Origin: Ruminococcaceae bacterium UBA5450
GTDB lineage: Bacteria; Bacillota; Clostridia; Oscillospirales; Acutalibacteraceae
Direction: 5' to 3'
NCBI GenBank assembly: GCA_002424295.1
Contig: DIQY01000001.1
Coordinates: 1-11,412 of the forward strand
Length of the DNA stretch: 11,412 bases
In this document: positions 1-6,498 of the stretch, one piece after another
Layout: every line of letters begins with the position of its first letter
Position numbering within the stretch: the stretch's first letter is position 1
Program-made: the position numbers and the translations under genes
The notes under the pieces: generated by a model
Told to the model about the DNA's origin: nothing
Database searches by the model: none
The model's input: the letters and a program-made list of their open reading frames with translations, nothing else

Positions 1-13
1 GCTCTTCCGATCT
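1..13. other. Illumina adapter remnant at contig start
   Basis: The first 13 bases read GCTCTTCCGATCT, which is the invariant 3' end of the Illumina TruSeq adapters. The araA reading frame happens to stay open through it, but these bases are not genomic. The window therefore begins at the end of a contig whose reads were not fully trimmed, and real sequence starts at about base 14. Confidence 0.93.
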
Positions 14-230
14 GAAACCGCTGCCCAGTCTTGAAACATCGGCTGAGGCGTGGATTTATGCAGGCGGGGCTCACCATTCCGTTCTCAGCTATGGCTTGAC
101 CGCGGAAGAACTGCGTGACTTTGCTGAGATCATGGATGTGGAGTTTATTCATATCGGAGCGGATACCGGCATCCCGGAACTGCGCCGGGAACTTACTGCC
201 AACGATCTGATCTGGAAACTGAAAAAGTAG
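14..230 (+). CDS. araA: L-arabinose isomerase, C-terminal fragment (5' end off contig)
   Basis: This is the last 72 or so codons of L-arabinose isomerase, the cytosolic enzyme that converts L-arabinose to L-ribulose, the first step of the bacterial arabinose pathway. The visible tail carries the family's C-terminal block, AWIYAGGAHHSVLSYGLT, followed by a DFAEIMDVEFI segment. These line up with E. coli AraA AWILAGGAHHTVFSHAL and the FAEMHDIEI region. The two adjacent histidines lie in the part of the family that contributes a metal-binding histidine. The gene ends with TAG at 228-230. The N-terminal six-sevenths of a protein of about 500 residues is missing because the contig starts here, not because of visible gene decay. 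araD follows 76 bp later on the same strand, the usual operon order. Confidence 0.93.
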
Positions 231-293
231 TCTTCCCCGTCCGAAAACAGACTTTCACTTTTGCCGGAATCTGTTTCCCGGATCGCTTGGAAA

Positions 294-309
294 AGGAGAG
301 ATCGATTTG
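294..309 (+). promoter_or_regulatory. Ribosome binding site and TTG start of araD
   Basis: AGGAG at 294-298, inside AAAAGGAGAG, lies 8 nt before a TTG codon at 307-309. No ATG or GTG in this frame lies between the site and the conserved N-terminal sequence, so TTG is the likely start of araD. Confidence 0.8.
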
Positions 310-1005
310 CTTGAAGAACTGAAGCAGCAGGTCTGCACTGCAAACAGACGCCTTCCGGAATTGGGGCTTGTTGTTTTTACATGGGGCAATGTTTCCGGAA
401 TTGACCGAAAAAAAGGGTTATTTGTGATCAAACCGTCCGGCGTACCTTACGAAACGCTGGAACCGGACGATATGATTGTTGTAAACTTAAAAGGCGAGAA
501 AGTGGAAGGACGTCTGCATCCGTCTTCCGATACGCCGACGCACTGCGAACTCTATCGCCGTTTTTCGGGAATCGGCGGCATCGTCCACACGCATTCCCGC
601 TGGGCAACCATCTGGGCGCAGGCGGGGCGTTCCATCCCGGTTTGCGGCACGACTCATGCCGATTCCTTTTACGGGGAAATTCCCTGCACCCGTGCCATGA
701 CGGACGAAGAGATCGAAGGCGAATATGAAAAAGAGACCGGAAAAGTCATTGCGGAAACGTTTCAGAATCTGGATCCGGAAAATATCCCCGGAGTGCTTGT
801 AAGATCGCATGGCCCGTTCGCATGGGGAAAAGACTGCCGGGAAGCGGTTTACAATGCCGCTGTTCTGGAAGAGGTCGCCATGATGGCGTGGCACACGGAA
901 ACTCTTCAAAAAATGCCTGTCCGGGCAATTCAACGGGCGCTGTTAGACCGGCACTTTTTGCGTAAGCACGGACCGAATGCCTATTATGGTCAGCAGCCGA
1001 AATAA
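307..1005 (+). CDS. araD: L-ribulose-5-phosphate 4-epimerase
   Basis: AraD interconverts L-ribulose 5-phosphate and D-xylulose 5-phosphate, the step that feeds arabinose into the pentose phosphate pathway. The 232 residues match the usual length of about 231 and form a class II aldolase/adducin domain throughout. The zinc ligands of the E. coli enzyme are all present, at His94 and His96 (VHTHS) and His168 (SHGPF). So are Asp75 (SSDTPTH), Asp119 (TTHADSFYG) and the C-terminal tyrosines 226/227 (NAYYGQ). The GTTHAD and IPCTR blocks are nearly identical to E. coli. The start is TTG with AGGAG 8 nt upstream. It lies between araA and a broken arabinofuranosidase gene (25-bp gap), which makes the substrate specificity secure against the related sgaE/ulaF epimerases. 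The frame is intact and I see no damage. Confidence 0.96.
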   Translation: MLEELKQQVCTANRRLPELGLVVFTWGNVSGIDRKKGLFVIKPSGVPYETLEPDDMIVVNLKGEKVEGRLHPSSDTPTHCELYRRFSGIGGIVHTHSRWATIWAQAGRSIPVCGTTHADSFYGEIPCTRAMTDEEIEGEYEKETGKVIAETFQNLDPENIPGVLVRSHGPFAWGKDCREAVYNAAVLEEVAMMAWHTETLQKMPVRAIQRALLDRHFLRKHGPNAYYGQQPK

Positions 1006-1030
1006 TCGCAGAAAAGGGAAAGGCGGTAAA

Positions 1031-2241
1031 ATGATGGCGCGATTGATGATCAATGCGCAGGATGTAAAAAGTAAAATCGACCGAAATCTTTACGGACATT
1101 TTTCAGAGCATCTTGGCCACTGCATCTACGGGGGATCTATGTCGGGGACGATTCAGAGATCCCAAACGTTCATGGCATTCGGTCCGATGTCGTGCGGGCG
1201 CTCAAAAAGATTCGGGTTCCGGTTCTTCGCTGGCCTGGCGGATGCTTTGCTGATACTTATCACTGGAAAGACGGGATCGGCCCGAAGGAGCACCGGAAAA
1301 AGATCGTGAACAGTGCATGGGGAGGCGTTGTGGAAGACAACCGTTTCGGTACCCATGAATTTATGGAACTTTGCCGGCAACTGGGCTGTGATCCGTATCT
1401 TTGCGGCAACGTTGGCAGTGGAACCGTCCAGGAGATGAGCGAGTGGATTGAATACTTGAATTCAGACGGTGTTTCTCCAATGGCAGATCTGCGCCGTGCA
1501 AACGGCCGGGAGAAACCATGGAATGTCAAGTACTTCGGCGTCGGAAATGAGAGCTGGGGAGGCGGCGGGAACATGCGCCCGGAGTATTACGCCGATGTCT
1601 ACCGACGTTACCAGACCTATCTTGCAAGTTATGGGGGACGCAGAGTCTTTAAAATAGCGAGCGGCCCTAATGCGGATGATTACAACTGGACTGAAAAAGT
1701 GATGGCTATCGCCGGGCGGTATATGGATGGCCTTGCTCTGCATTATTACACGGTTCCAGGACCGTGGGAGAACAAGGGCAGCGCCACGGATTTCAGCACG
1801 GTGGATTACTACAGGACCTTGGAAAAGGCACTGCATATGGATGAGCTCATCTCACGGCATGCGAATGTCATGGAGAAATACGATCCCGAACACCGTGTTG
1901 GTCTTGTCATAGATGAATGGGGAACTTGGTACGACGTGGAACCTGGAACGAATCCGTCCTTCCTGTTTCAGCAAAATACCATGCGCGATGCGCTTGTGGC
2001 CGCAGTTACCCTGAATATTTTCAACCGACACAGCGACCGTGTCGTCATGGCAAACCTCGCCCAGATGGTCAATGTGCTGCAAGCCGTCGTGCTGACGGAC
2101 GAAGGCAAAATGCTGCTTACGCCGATTTATTTTGTCTTTGAACTATACAAACGGCATCAGGGCGCCCGCCTCCTCGGCAGTTTCCTTCAGTGCTGCCGTG
2201 CAGGGGATGGGGAATCTTCCGTACCAAAACTAAGAGCCTAG
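1031..2241 (+). pseudogene. abfA: GH51 alpha-L-arabinofuranosidase, frameshifted and 3'-truncated by an IS
   Basis: GH51 enzymes remove terminal L-arabinofuranose from arabinan or arabinoxylan oligosaccharides, usually in the cytoplasm. The ATG at 1031 follows AAGGCGG (1020-1026). The first 34 codons give RNLYGHFSEHLGHCIYGG, the GH51 start block. The homologous frame then moves by one base at a run of five G (1130-1134). Six G would restore YGGIYVGDDSEIPNVHGIR and join the following frame, which carries LRWPGGCFAD, the acid/base Glu in VGNESWG and the nucleophile Glu in IDEWGTW. The gene stops at TAG 2239-2241, inside the left end of the IS5-like element; native codons end at CTA 2230-2232. 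About 95 residues of the C-terminal beta-sandwich expected in a family of about 495 residues are absent, and I do not find them beyond the IS. The catalytic barrel is otherwise well conserved, so inactivation looks recent. Confidence 0.88.
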
Positions 2242-2251
2242 CCATAAATTA
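2231..2251 (+). repeat. TA target duplication plus left inverted repeat of the IS5-like element
   Basis: TA at 2231-2232 is followed by AGAGCCTAGCCATAAATTA at 2233-2251. This is the reverse complement of the right end except at position 9 (G here, T there). The TAG inside this repeat ends the arabinofuranosidase frame. Confidence 0.9.
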
Positions 2252-3163
2252 AAAAAAGGTATAAAATAGAGTCTGGTGATAAGAAATGGAAGACAAGAAA
2301 TCATACCAGTCATGGACAATATCGGACGGGTTTTGGGCCGTAATAAAAGGTGAAATTCCACAAAAGGAACGGGACCCGGAAAAGCAATATAAGCATGCAC
2401 CCGGTCAAGGGAGGCCGCCAATACCAGCAAGGAAAGTGCTGGAAGGTATCTTCTACGTGCTGCGTACTGGATGCCAATGGAAGGGCAGTTCCAAAAGAAT
2501 ACGGATGCGCAAGCAGTATACATAGATCTTATCAGGAATGGGCTCAAGCAGGATTTTTTCAAAAAATATGGGCGCTGGGTCTGGAAAAATATAATGAATT
2601 AGAAGGAATCGTCTGGGAATGGCAAAGCTTAGACGGCTGTATGGTTAAAGCACCTTTGGCCCAGGAAGCAGTAGGCCATAATCCAACCGATCGGGGGAAA
2701 AATGGGAACAAAGCGGAGCATTCTGACCGATGAAAAAGGTCTCCCTTTATCAGTTGTGTTATCTGGTGCGAATACTCACGATATTAAACTGTTGGAGCAA
2801 ACACCACTGGAAGGCATTGTAATTTTTCGTTCTGAACCGTCTGCGACGCAACCACAGCATCTGTGTCTGGACGCTGGTTATACAGGTTCCAAAGAGATGG
2901 TTGAAGGTAAGGGCTATACTGCAAATATACGGTCTCGCGGTGATGAGAAAAAAGAAATTGAACACAACCCGGCCTTTAAAGCTCGTCGTTGGGTTGTGGA
3001 AGTGACACACTTTTTTTTCAATCGTTTCCGTAAACTTCTGGTTCGTTTCGAGAAAAAGGCTGATAATTATCTTAGTTTGATTCACTTTGCCTGCGCTGTT
3101 ATTGTCTGGCGCAAAATTATTCGCGTACGTACATGTATAATCACTAATTTATGGATAGGCTCT
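2233..3163 (+). mobile_element. IS5-family (IS427-like) insertion sequence, 931 bp
   Basis: The element has 19-bp terminal inverted repeats that match at 18 positions, left at 2233-2251 and right at 3145-3163. It is flanked on both sides by TA (2231-2232 and 3164-3165), the duplication made by the IS427 group of IS5. The size and a DDE transposase in the plus orientation also fit. It lies in the arabinofuranosidase pseudogene, directly upstream of the binding-protein gene and co-oriented with it. The transposase frame is broken twice, so this copy is probably immobile unless helped in trans. Confidence 0.9.
2286..3163 (+). pseudogene. IS5-family transposase, split over three frames
   Basis: This is one DDE transposase read in three successive frames. 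Frame one runs 2286-2525 and begins MEDKKSYQSWTISDG, continuing through GRPPIPARKVLEGIFYVLRT. The homology passes to frame two near GGG 2483-2485 (TGCQWK, then AVPKEYGCASS). It passes to frame three near 2694-2705 (NPTDRGKNG, then TKRSILTDEKG). Each shift equals one extra base in a G run. Catalytic Asp residues appear in WQSLDGC and LCLDAGYTG, and the Glu in VRFEKKADNY. The first shift lies where some IS427-group elements have an OrfA/OrfB overlap and could be programmed. The second has no such explanation and suggests decay. There is no stop codon inside the element: the third frame runs through the right repeat into the next gene. Confidence 0.85.
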
Positions 3164-3165
3164 TA
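3145..3165 (+). repeat. Right inverted repeat of the IS5-like element plus TA target duplication
   Basis: TAATTTATGGATAGGCTCT at 3145-3163 is the inverted copy of the left end with one mismatch. It is followed by the second TA at 3164-3165. In the transposase frame this TA forms the first two bases of the codon TAC (3164-3166), so no stop occurs at the IS boundary. Confidence 0.9.
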
Positions 3166-3180
3166 CAAAGCAATCGGGGT

Positions 3181-3196
3181 GAGAGGATTGTCAATG
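3181..3196 (+). promoter_or_regulatory. Ribosome binding site deciding the start of the binding-protein gene
   Basis: GAGAGGA at 3181-3187 lies 6 nt before ATG 3194-3196. It falls 18 bp outside the IS right end and starts a protein with a proper lipoprotein signal. This separates the binding-protein gene from the transposase frame that happens to be open upstream. Confidence 0.75.
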
Positions 3197-4546
3197 TTCC
3201 ACGGTACATCGACATCGGTGGCAGGTAAGATCCGCCGCGCCATGGTTTTTCTCCTTTTTTGTGCTCTCGTTTTTTCCAGCGGCTGCGGACAGCGCCAAAG
3301 TGTTTCTCCTTCCCGGCAGTCCTCCAATCAGGACAGCAGGAAAATCCAGCTCAAGGTGCTGTATTCGGGTGAAAACGTTAACTGGGTCGCGGCCATTGAG
3401 AACCTCGGGGATGTTTTCATGCGGGAACATCCCAACATTGACTTGAAATTGGGAAATACAGGGGTGGATAATTATACGGAAGCCCTGAAAGTGAAAGAAG
3501 CAACGGATGAATTCCCGGACATTCTGGAAATACAGGACCCATATATGTTTCAACGGGCCGGCAAATTAGGTGAGATGCCATCATCCGTGAGCAGTTTAGT
3601 GGAACACCCGGTTGCCATTAATGGCAAAATATATGCAATTCCGCTTTATTTTACAACGGAAGGGATTATTTATAATCAGGTGCTGTTTCAACGGTATCAT
3701 TTATCGAAGCCCAAAACGTATCAGGAATTTATCAGTCTGTGCACCAAACTGAAATCTTCCGGAGTTACTCCCCTAGCGGTTGGCGGGACCAACTCTAAAA
3801 GCCTGAACTGCTGGTTCGATTATTTTTTTCGAACGGATGTGATTGCCGATATTCCGAATTGGCAGGAAAAGCGAAACCAGAAAGCGGTTTCGTTCCGCGA
3901 TCCCCGGCCTGTTCAAATGATACAGGACTATAAGACGCTCATGGCAAGCCCGTATGTTCTCGAAGACTCCATCAATATGAACGATAACCAGTTGGTTTCA
4001 AAACTGATCGACAGCCAATTTGCCATGATGTATGCCGAGCCAAGCCTATTGCCTCAAATCATTGACGCCTATCCGGAAGCAGCGGAACCGGAACAAGGCA
4101 ACGCTTCGCAGGACAGCCGAATCAAATGCCGTGTCGGGTGGTTTTTCATGCCGGACCGAGACGGTAACCCGGTTGCCGTAAACCGATGCGGGGCGCAGTG
4201 GGCTATCTCTGGTGACTGTGCAAAAAATGAAGGGAAAGAAAAAGCCACCGCCCAGTTTTTCGAATTTTTTTTCTCCACGGATTGCTACCGCAAGGTGCTG
4301 CAGGTTATGTATGCGGTTCCGTCAACAAAAGCGGCCATCCTTTACCCTGCGGCGGGAGTGCAGCAGAAATTACTTGTCAGCTATCGATACGCAGCAAAGA
4401 GCGAAACCTATTTCGGCAACAATGAAACCCCGGAGTGGTTCATTCAGTCGCTGGAAGGCGTTTTAAAATCCGCTGCAATGAACACAAGCAACGTAAAATC
4501 CGTCTGCGAGAAGCTCGATGCAATTTGGGATCATGCCGGAAGATGA
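3194..4546 (+). CDS. Extracellular sugar-binding lipoprotein (SBP family 1)
   Basis: This 450-residue protein starts at ATG 3194 (GAGAGGA 6 nt upstream). It has a lipoprotein signal: KIRRA, a hydrophobic stretch MVFLLFCALVF, then SSGC with the acylated Cys at residue 31. The mature part resembles family 1 extracellular solute-binding proteins of sugar ABC transporters, with VLYSGENVNW, FPDILEIQDPYMF, NGKIYAIPLYFTTEGIIYN and a long helical C-terminal lobe. It would be anchored on the outer face of the membrane. No permease or ATPase genes are visible. Its stop overlaps the start of a sensor kinase gene by ATGA. That layout fits a sensory binding protein feeding a YesM-type kinase, as in the clostridial three-component systems for xylan-derived sugars, at least as well as a transport role. 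The ligand is unknown; the arabinose locus suggests a pentose or arabino-oligosaccharide. Confidence 0.85.
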   Translation: MFHGTSTSVAGKIRRAMVFLLFCALVFSSGCGQRQSVSPSRQSSNQDSRKIQLKVLYSGENVNWVAAIENLGDVFMREHPNIDLKLGNTGVDNYTEALKVKEATDEFPDILEIQDPYMFQRAGKLGEMPSSVSSLVEHPVAINGKIYAIPLYFTTEGIIYNQVLFQRYHLSKPKTYQEFISLCTKLKSSGVTPLAVGGTNSKSLNCWFDYFFRTDVIADIPNWQEKRNQKAVSFRDPRPVQMIQDYKTLMASPYVLEDSINMNDNQLVSKLIDSQFAMMYAEPSLLPQIIDAYPEAAEPEQGNASQDSRIKCRVGWFFMPDRDGNPVAVNRCGAQWAISGDCAKNEGKEKATAQFFEFFFSTDCYRKVLQVMYAVPSTKAAILYPAAGVQQKLLVSYRYAAKSETYFGNNETPEWFIQSLEGVLKSAAMNTSNVKSVCEKLDAIWDHAGR

Positions 4547-5250
4547 AGAACATGAAAAAGAAAGATAGGAAAAACGGAAAGGATTTCAAGCAGAAAAGCG
4601 GGAAATATATCAGCCTTTTTACCAAATCGGTCATCGCATTTCTATTAATCGGCATCCTGCCGCTGTTTGCCATCGGCTTCGCTGTTAACAACGTCTACGC
4701 CAATAACATTCAGAATACCCTGCTGAACAATTTGTCGCAGATGACGCTTTACGTTGGGAAAAATATCACCAATATCTTTGACGAGATGGATCAGGATACA
4801 AAGTATATTTACAATTATCAGGCCGCGACGGATTATGACTATTTCTATCAGATGATGCTGGACGACACGGTTACGGAAACAAAACGAAATTCCATCGTCA
4901 CCGATGTTTTGCGCAATATTCTTTACCGGAATTCGTATATTGATCATGTCCTTTTCATTACAAAGGATGGCAGATCTTACACCAGCATGCGGCCCCCTGA
5001 AAGTATGCTTAATGCAAACGCACTGGCCGAATGGCATCAGAAGAATTACCAAGCGGGCCGGAAAGCAGCCGTGCTGATACCAACGCATTTAGCGACTTAT
5101 TATTATTATTCCAAGACCTTTGACTTTTCTTTTTCCCGTAATATCATGAACACGGAATCGATTCAAACGGCGGACTGCGATGCGCTGGGAACGATTTATA
5201 TTGATATCAACATGAAATACCTTACGGATATTATTATAGTGGTCCAATAG
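4543..5250 (+). pseudogene. YesM-like sensor histidine kinase, N-terminal part only (cut by IS3)
   Basis: The 235 visible residues hold a basic N-terminus rich in Lys, one membrane segment at about residues 29-50 (SVIAFLLIGILPLFAIGF), and the start of an extracellular sensor domain ending ALGTIYIDINMKYLTDII. That is the layout of YesM/LytS-type kinases in Firmicutes, which have a Cache-like sensor between two membrane helices, then HAMP, His_kinase and HATPase. The second helix and all catalytic domains are missing. Native sequence stops near 5238, and the last codons (GTG GTC CAA TAG) lie in the IS3 terminus. The start is either ATG 4543, overlapping the previous stop as ATGA, or ATG 4552. 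The second has GGAAG (4538-4542) at a better distance of 9 nt. The overlap implies translational coupling to the binding protein. The remnant cannot phosphorylate anything. Assignment as a kinase rests on N-terminal style and neighbourhood, since no kinase motif is left. Confidence 0.75.
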
Positions 5251-5262
5251 TCAAGACAAAAA
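5240..5262 (+). repeat. Inverted repeat at the OrfB-side end of the IS3 element
   Basis: The sequence begins TGGTCCAATAGTCAAGACA and runs into A5. It is paired imperfectly with 6515-6538: about 15 of 23 positions agree with one gap, including TGGT at the tip and GACAAAAA inside. Confidence 0.6.
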
Positions 5263-5276
5263 TCCGGTCAGGATTT
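5260..5276 (-). terminator. Weak hairpin with T run after OrfB
   Basis: On the minus strand AAATCC, TGACC loop, GGATTT is followed by TTG, giving a 6-bp stem and a run of five T. It lies about 30 nt after the OrfB stop and could end IS transcription, but the stem is A+T rich and short. Confidence 0.3.
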
Positions 5277-5304
5277 AATGAACTTAATATTTCAGATCAT
5301 TTTG

Positions 5305-6159
5305 TCATGCGACCTGTGTCACCAACGCGGAATAATAATTCTCCGCAGGGGTCTGATAGTCAAGGGCTGAATGCAGCCTTTCAAAGTTGTACCTGTGGAT
5401 AAAATCTCCGATCTGCCTGCGCGCGTCCCGGATGTTTTCATAATCTTTCAGGTAAACCTCGTCATATTTCAGCGTGCGGAACCAGCGTTCGATCATAATG
5501 TTGTCGGCCCAGCGGCTTTTGCCGTCCATGCTGATTTTCACCGCGTTCTTTTCTACGTATTCGATGTAGTCATGGCCGGTAAACTGGCTGCCCTGATCAG
5601 AATTGAGAATTTCGGGTCTTGCCACCTTGAACGCATCTTCCAAGGCACGCAGTACCATCGGCGTCGCCAGGGTGTCATCCAGCTCCCAGCCGACGATACA
5701 GCGGCTGTACCAGTCGATGATCGCGGTCAGATAGACAAATCCATGGTGTAATTTGATATAAGTAATGTCAATTGACCAGGCTTGATTTGGGCGGGTGATC
5801 ACCGCATTTCTCAGCAAATAGGGATATATTTTATTCCCTTTGGCTGGCTTTGACAGATTGGGCTTCGGATAGATTACGGAGATTCCCATCTCCTGCATAT
5901 ATCGGCGTGTTTTCAGGCGCCCAATGGGAAGGCCCTGCCTTTTCAGCTGTTTGGACAGCTGTCGGGAACCCCATGCCGGATTATCCGTATGCAGCCGGTC
6001 AATCAGATTCTTTGCCGTCAACTCCTGCTCCGAAGGGTCGGCCGGGGCGTAATATGCGCTTGTCCGGTTTACATCCAACAGGTCTGCCGCGGTAGAAAGC
6101 GGCAGCTCTTTGCTACTCTTTTGGGCGCGGAGTATATTGACTCTCCCAATCAGATCCAA
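5305..6159 (-). CDS. IS3-family transposase OrfB (DDE integrase domain)
   Basis: OrfB carries the catalytic rve core of IS3 transposases. An N-terminal helical part (STAADLLDVNRTSAYY) is followed by the DDE residues: Asp in WSIDITYI, Asp in LNSDQGSQF and Glu in DNIMIERWFRTLK. The C-terminus has the usual RYNFERLHSAL and TPAENYY blocks. From TTG at 6159 it is 284 residues, close to the family's usual length. The same frame is open further back to the A9 tract, giving KKNLKNCLDLIG, so the active protein is expected to be an OrfAB fusion. The OrfB frame is +1 relative to OrfA, not the -1 usual for IS3. The domain is otherwise intact. Confidence 0.92.
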   Translation of the reverse strand: MDLIGRVNILRAQKSSKELPLSTAADLLDVNRTSAYYAPADPSEQELTAKNLIDRLHTDNPAWGSRQLSKQLKRQGLPIGRLKTRRYMQEMGISVIYPKPNLSKPAKGNKIYPYLLRNAVITRPNQAWSIDITYIKLHHGFVYLTAIIDWYSRCIVGWELDDTLATPMVLRALEDAFKVARPEILNSDQGSQFTGHDYIEYVEKNAVKISMDGKSRWADNIMIERWFRTLKYDEVYLKDYENIRDARRQIGDFIHRYNFERLHSALDYQTPAENYYSALVTQVA

Positions 6160-6451
6160 ACAATTCTTCAGATTTTTTTTTGAGCCAGTCGACCTGTGTG
6201 GTCAGCTGACCTACTTTTTTGTACAGAGTATCTGTTTCGCGCTCCTTGCCCTTCAGATCTGCCTTTAGCTCCTCGGTTCGCTTATCGTCGAACGCTGCAG
6301 CCGCATTTTTCAGAAACTCCGCTTTCCAGTTGCGGATCTGATTGGGTGCAATCTCATTTTCAGCGGCGATGACGTTTAGCTCTTTTTCGCCGCGCAGTAC
6401 TTCCAGTACAATTTTCGCCTTGAACTCGGCATTAAAGGTCCTTCTTTTCAT
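6113..6451 (-). CDS. IS3-family transposase OrfA (HTH DNA-binding protein)
   Basis: OrfA begins at ATG 6451 (MKRRTFNAEFKAKIVLEVL) with GCAGG about 9 nt upstream; a TTG two codons earlier is also possible. It has the IS3/IS911 helix-turn-helix (LNVIAAENEIAPNQIRNWK), which binds the IS ends. A leucine-zipper-like coiled coil ending VGQLTTQVDWLKKK follows. In relatives OrfA stops just after this LKKK motif. Here it runs a further 19 residues (SEELFGSDWESQ and on), which look like out-of-frame OrfB sequence. That suggests one base was lost from the A tract at 6173-6181. It overlaps OrfB by 47 bp in the track of open frames. Confidence 0.9.
   Translation of the reverse strand: MKRRTFNAEFKAKIVLEVLRGEKELNVIAAENEIAPNQIRNWKAEFLKNAAAAFDDKRTEELKADLKGKERETDTLYKKVGQLTTQVDWLKKKSEELFGSDWESQYTPRPKE
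6173..6181 (-). promoter_or_regulatory. A9 slippery tract between OrfA and OrfB
   Basis: On the minus strand CTC is followed by nine A and TCTGAAG. It encodes the three lysines of WLKKK in OrfA, which is where IS3 elements shift frame. With A10, OrfA would stop at once (ATC TGA) and OrfB would lie in the classical -1 frame. With A9, OrfB is in the +1 frame, so fusion would need an extra A by transcriptional slippage. Confidence 0.7.
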
Positions 6452-6498
6452 GAACAATCAACCTGCTTTCTTTCCTTATTTCTATTCTCTCAGGTTCA

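Noticed and set aside
487..933. Antisense open frame opposite araD
   Set aside because: It is a shadow of a strongly conserved gene, with no ribosome site and no recognisable domain.
1192..2241. ATG at 1192 as the start of an independent arabinofuranosidase gene
   Set aside because: GH51 homology continues upstream in the other frame to ATG 1031 with a ribosome site. 1192 is only an internal Met after the frameshift.
4435..4542. Longer start for the sensor gene at 4435
   Set aside because: The extension overlaps the end of the binding-protein gene in another frame and would place 36 non-homologous residues before the basic N-terminus. ATG 4543 or 4552 fits the ribosome site and topology.
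2702..4546. A single 614-residue protein joining transposase and binding protein
   Set aside because: The first 154 codons are the C-terminal part of the IS5 transposase and end at the IS boundary. A ribosome site and signal peptide start a new gene at 3194. The fusion is an accident of the missing stop.
5371..5751. Plus-strand ORF within the IS3 element
   Set aside because: It is the complement of the conserved integrase domain of OrfB, with no independent support.
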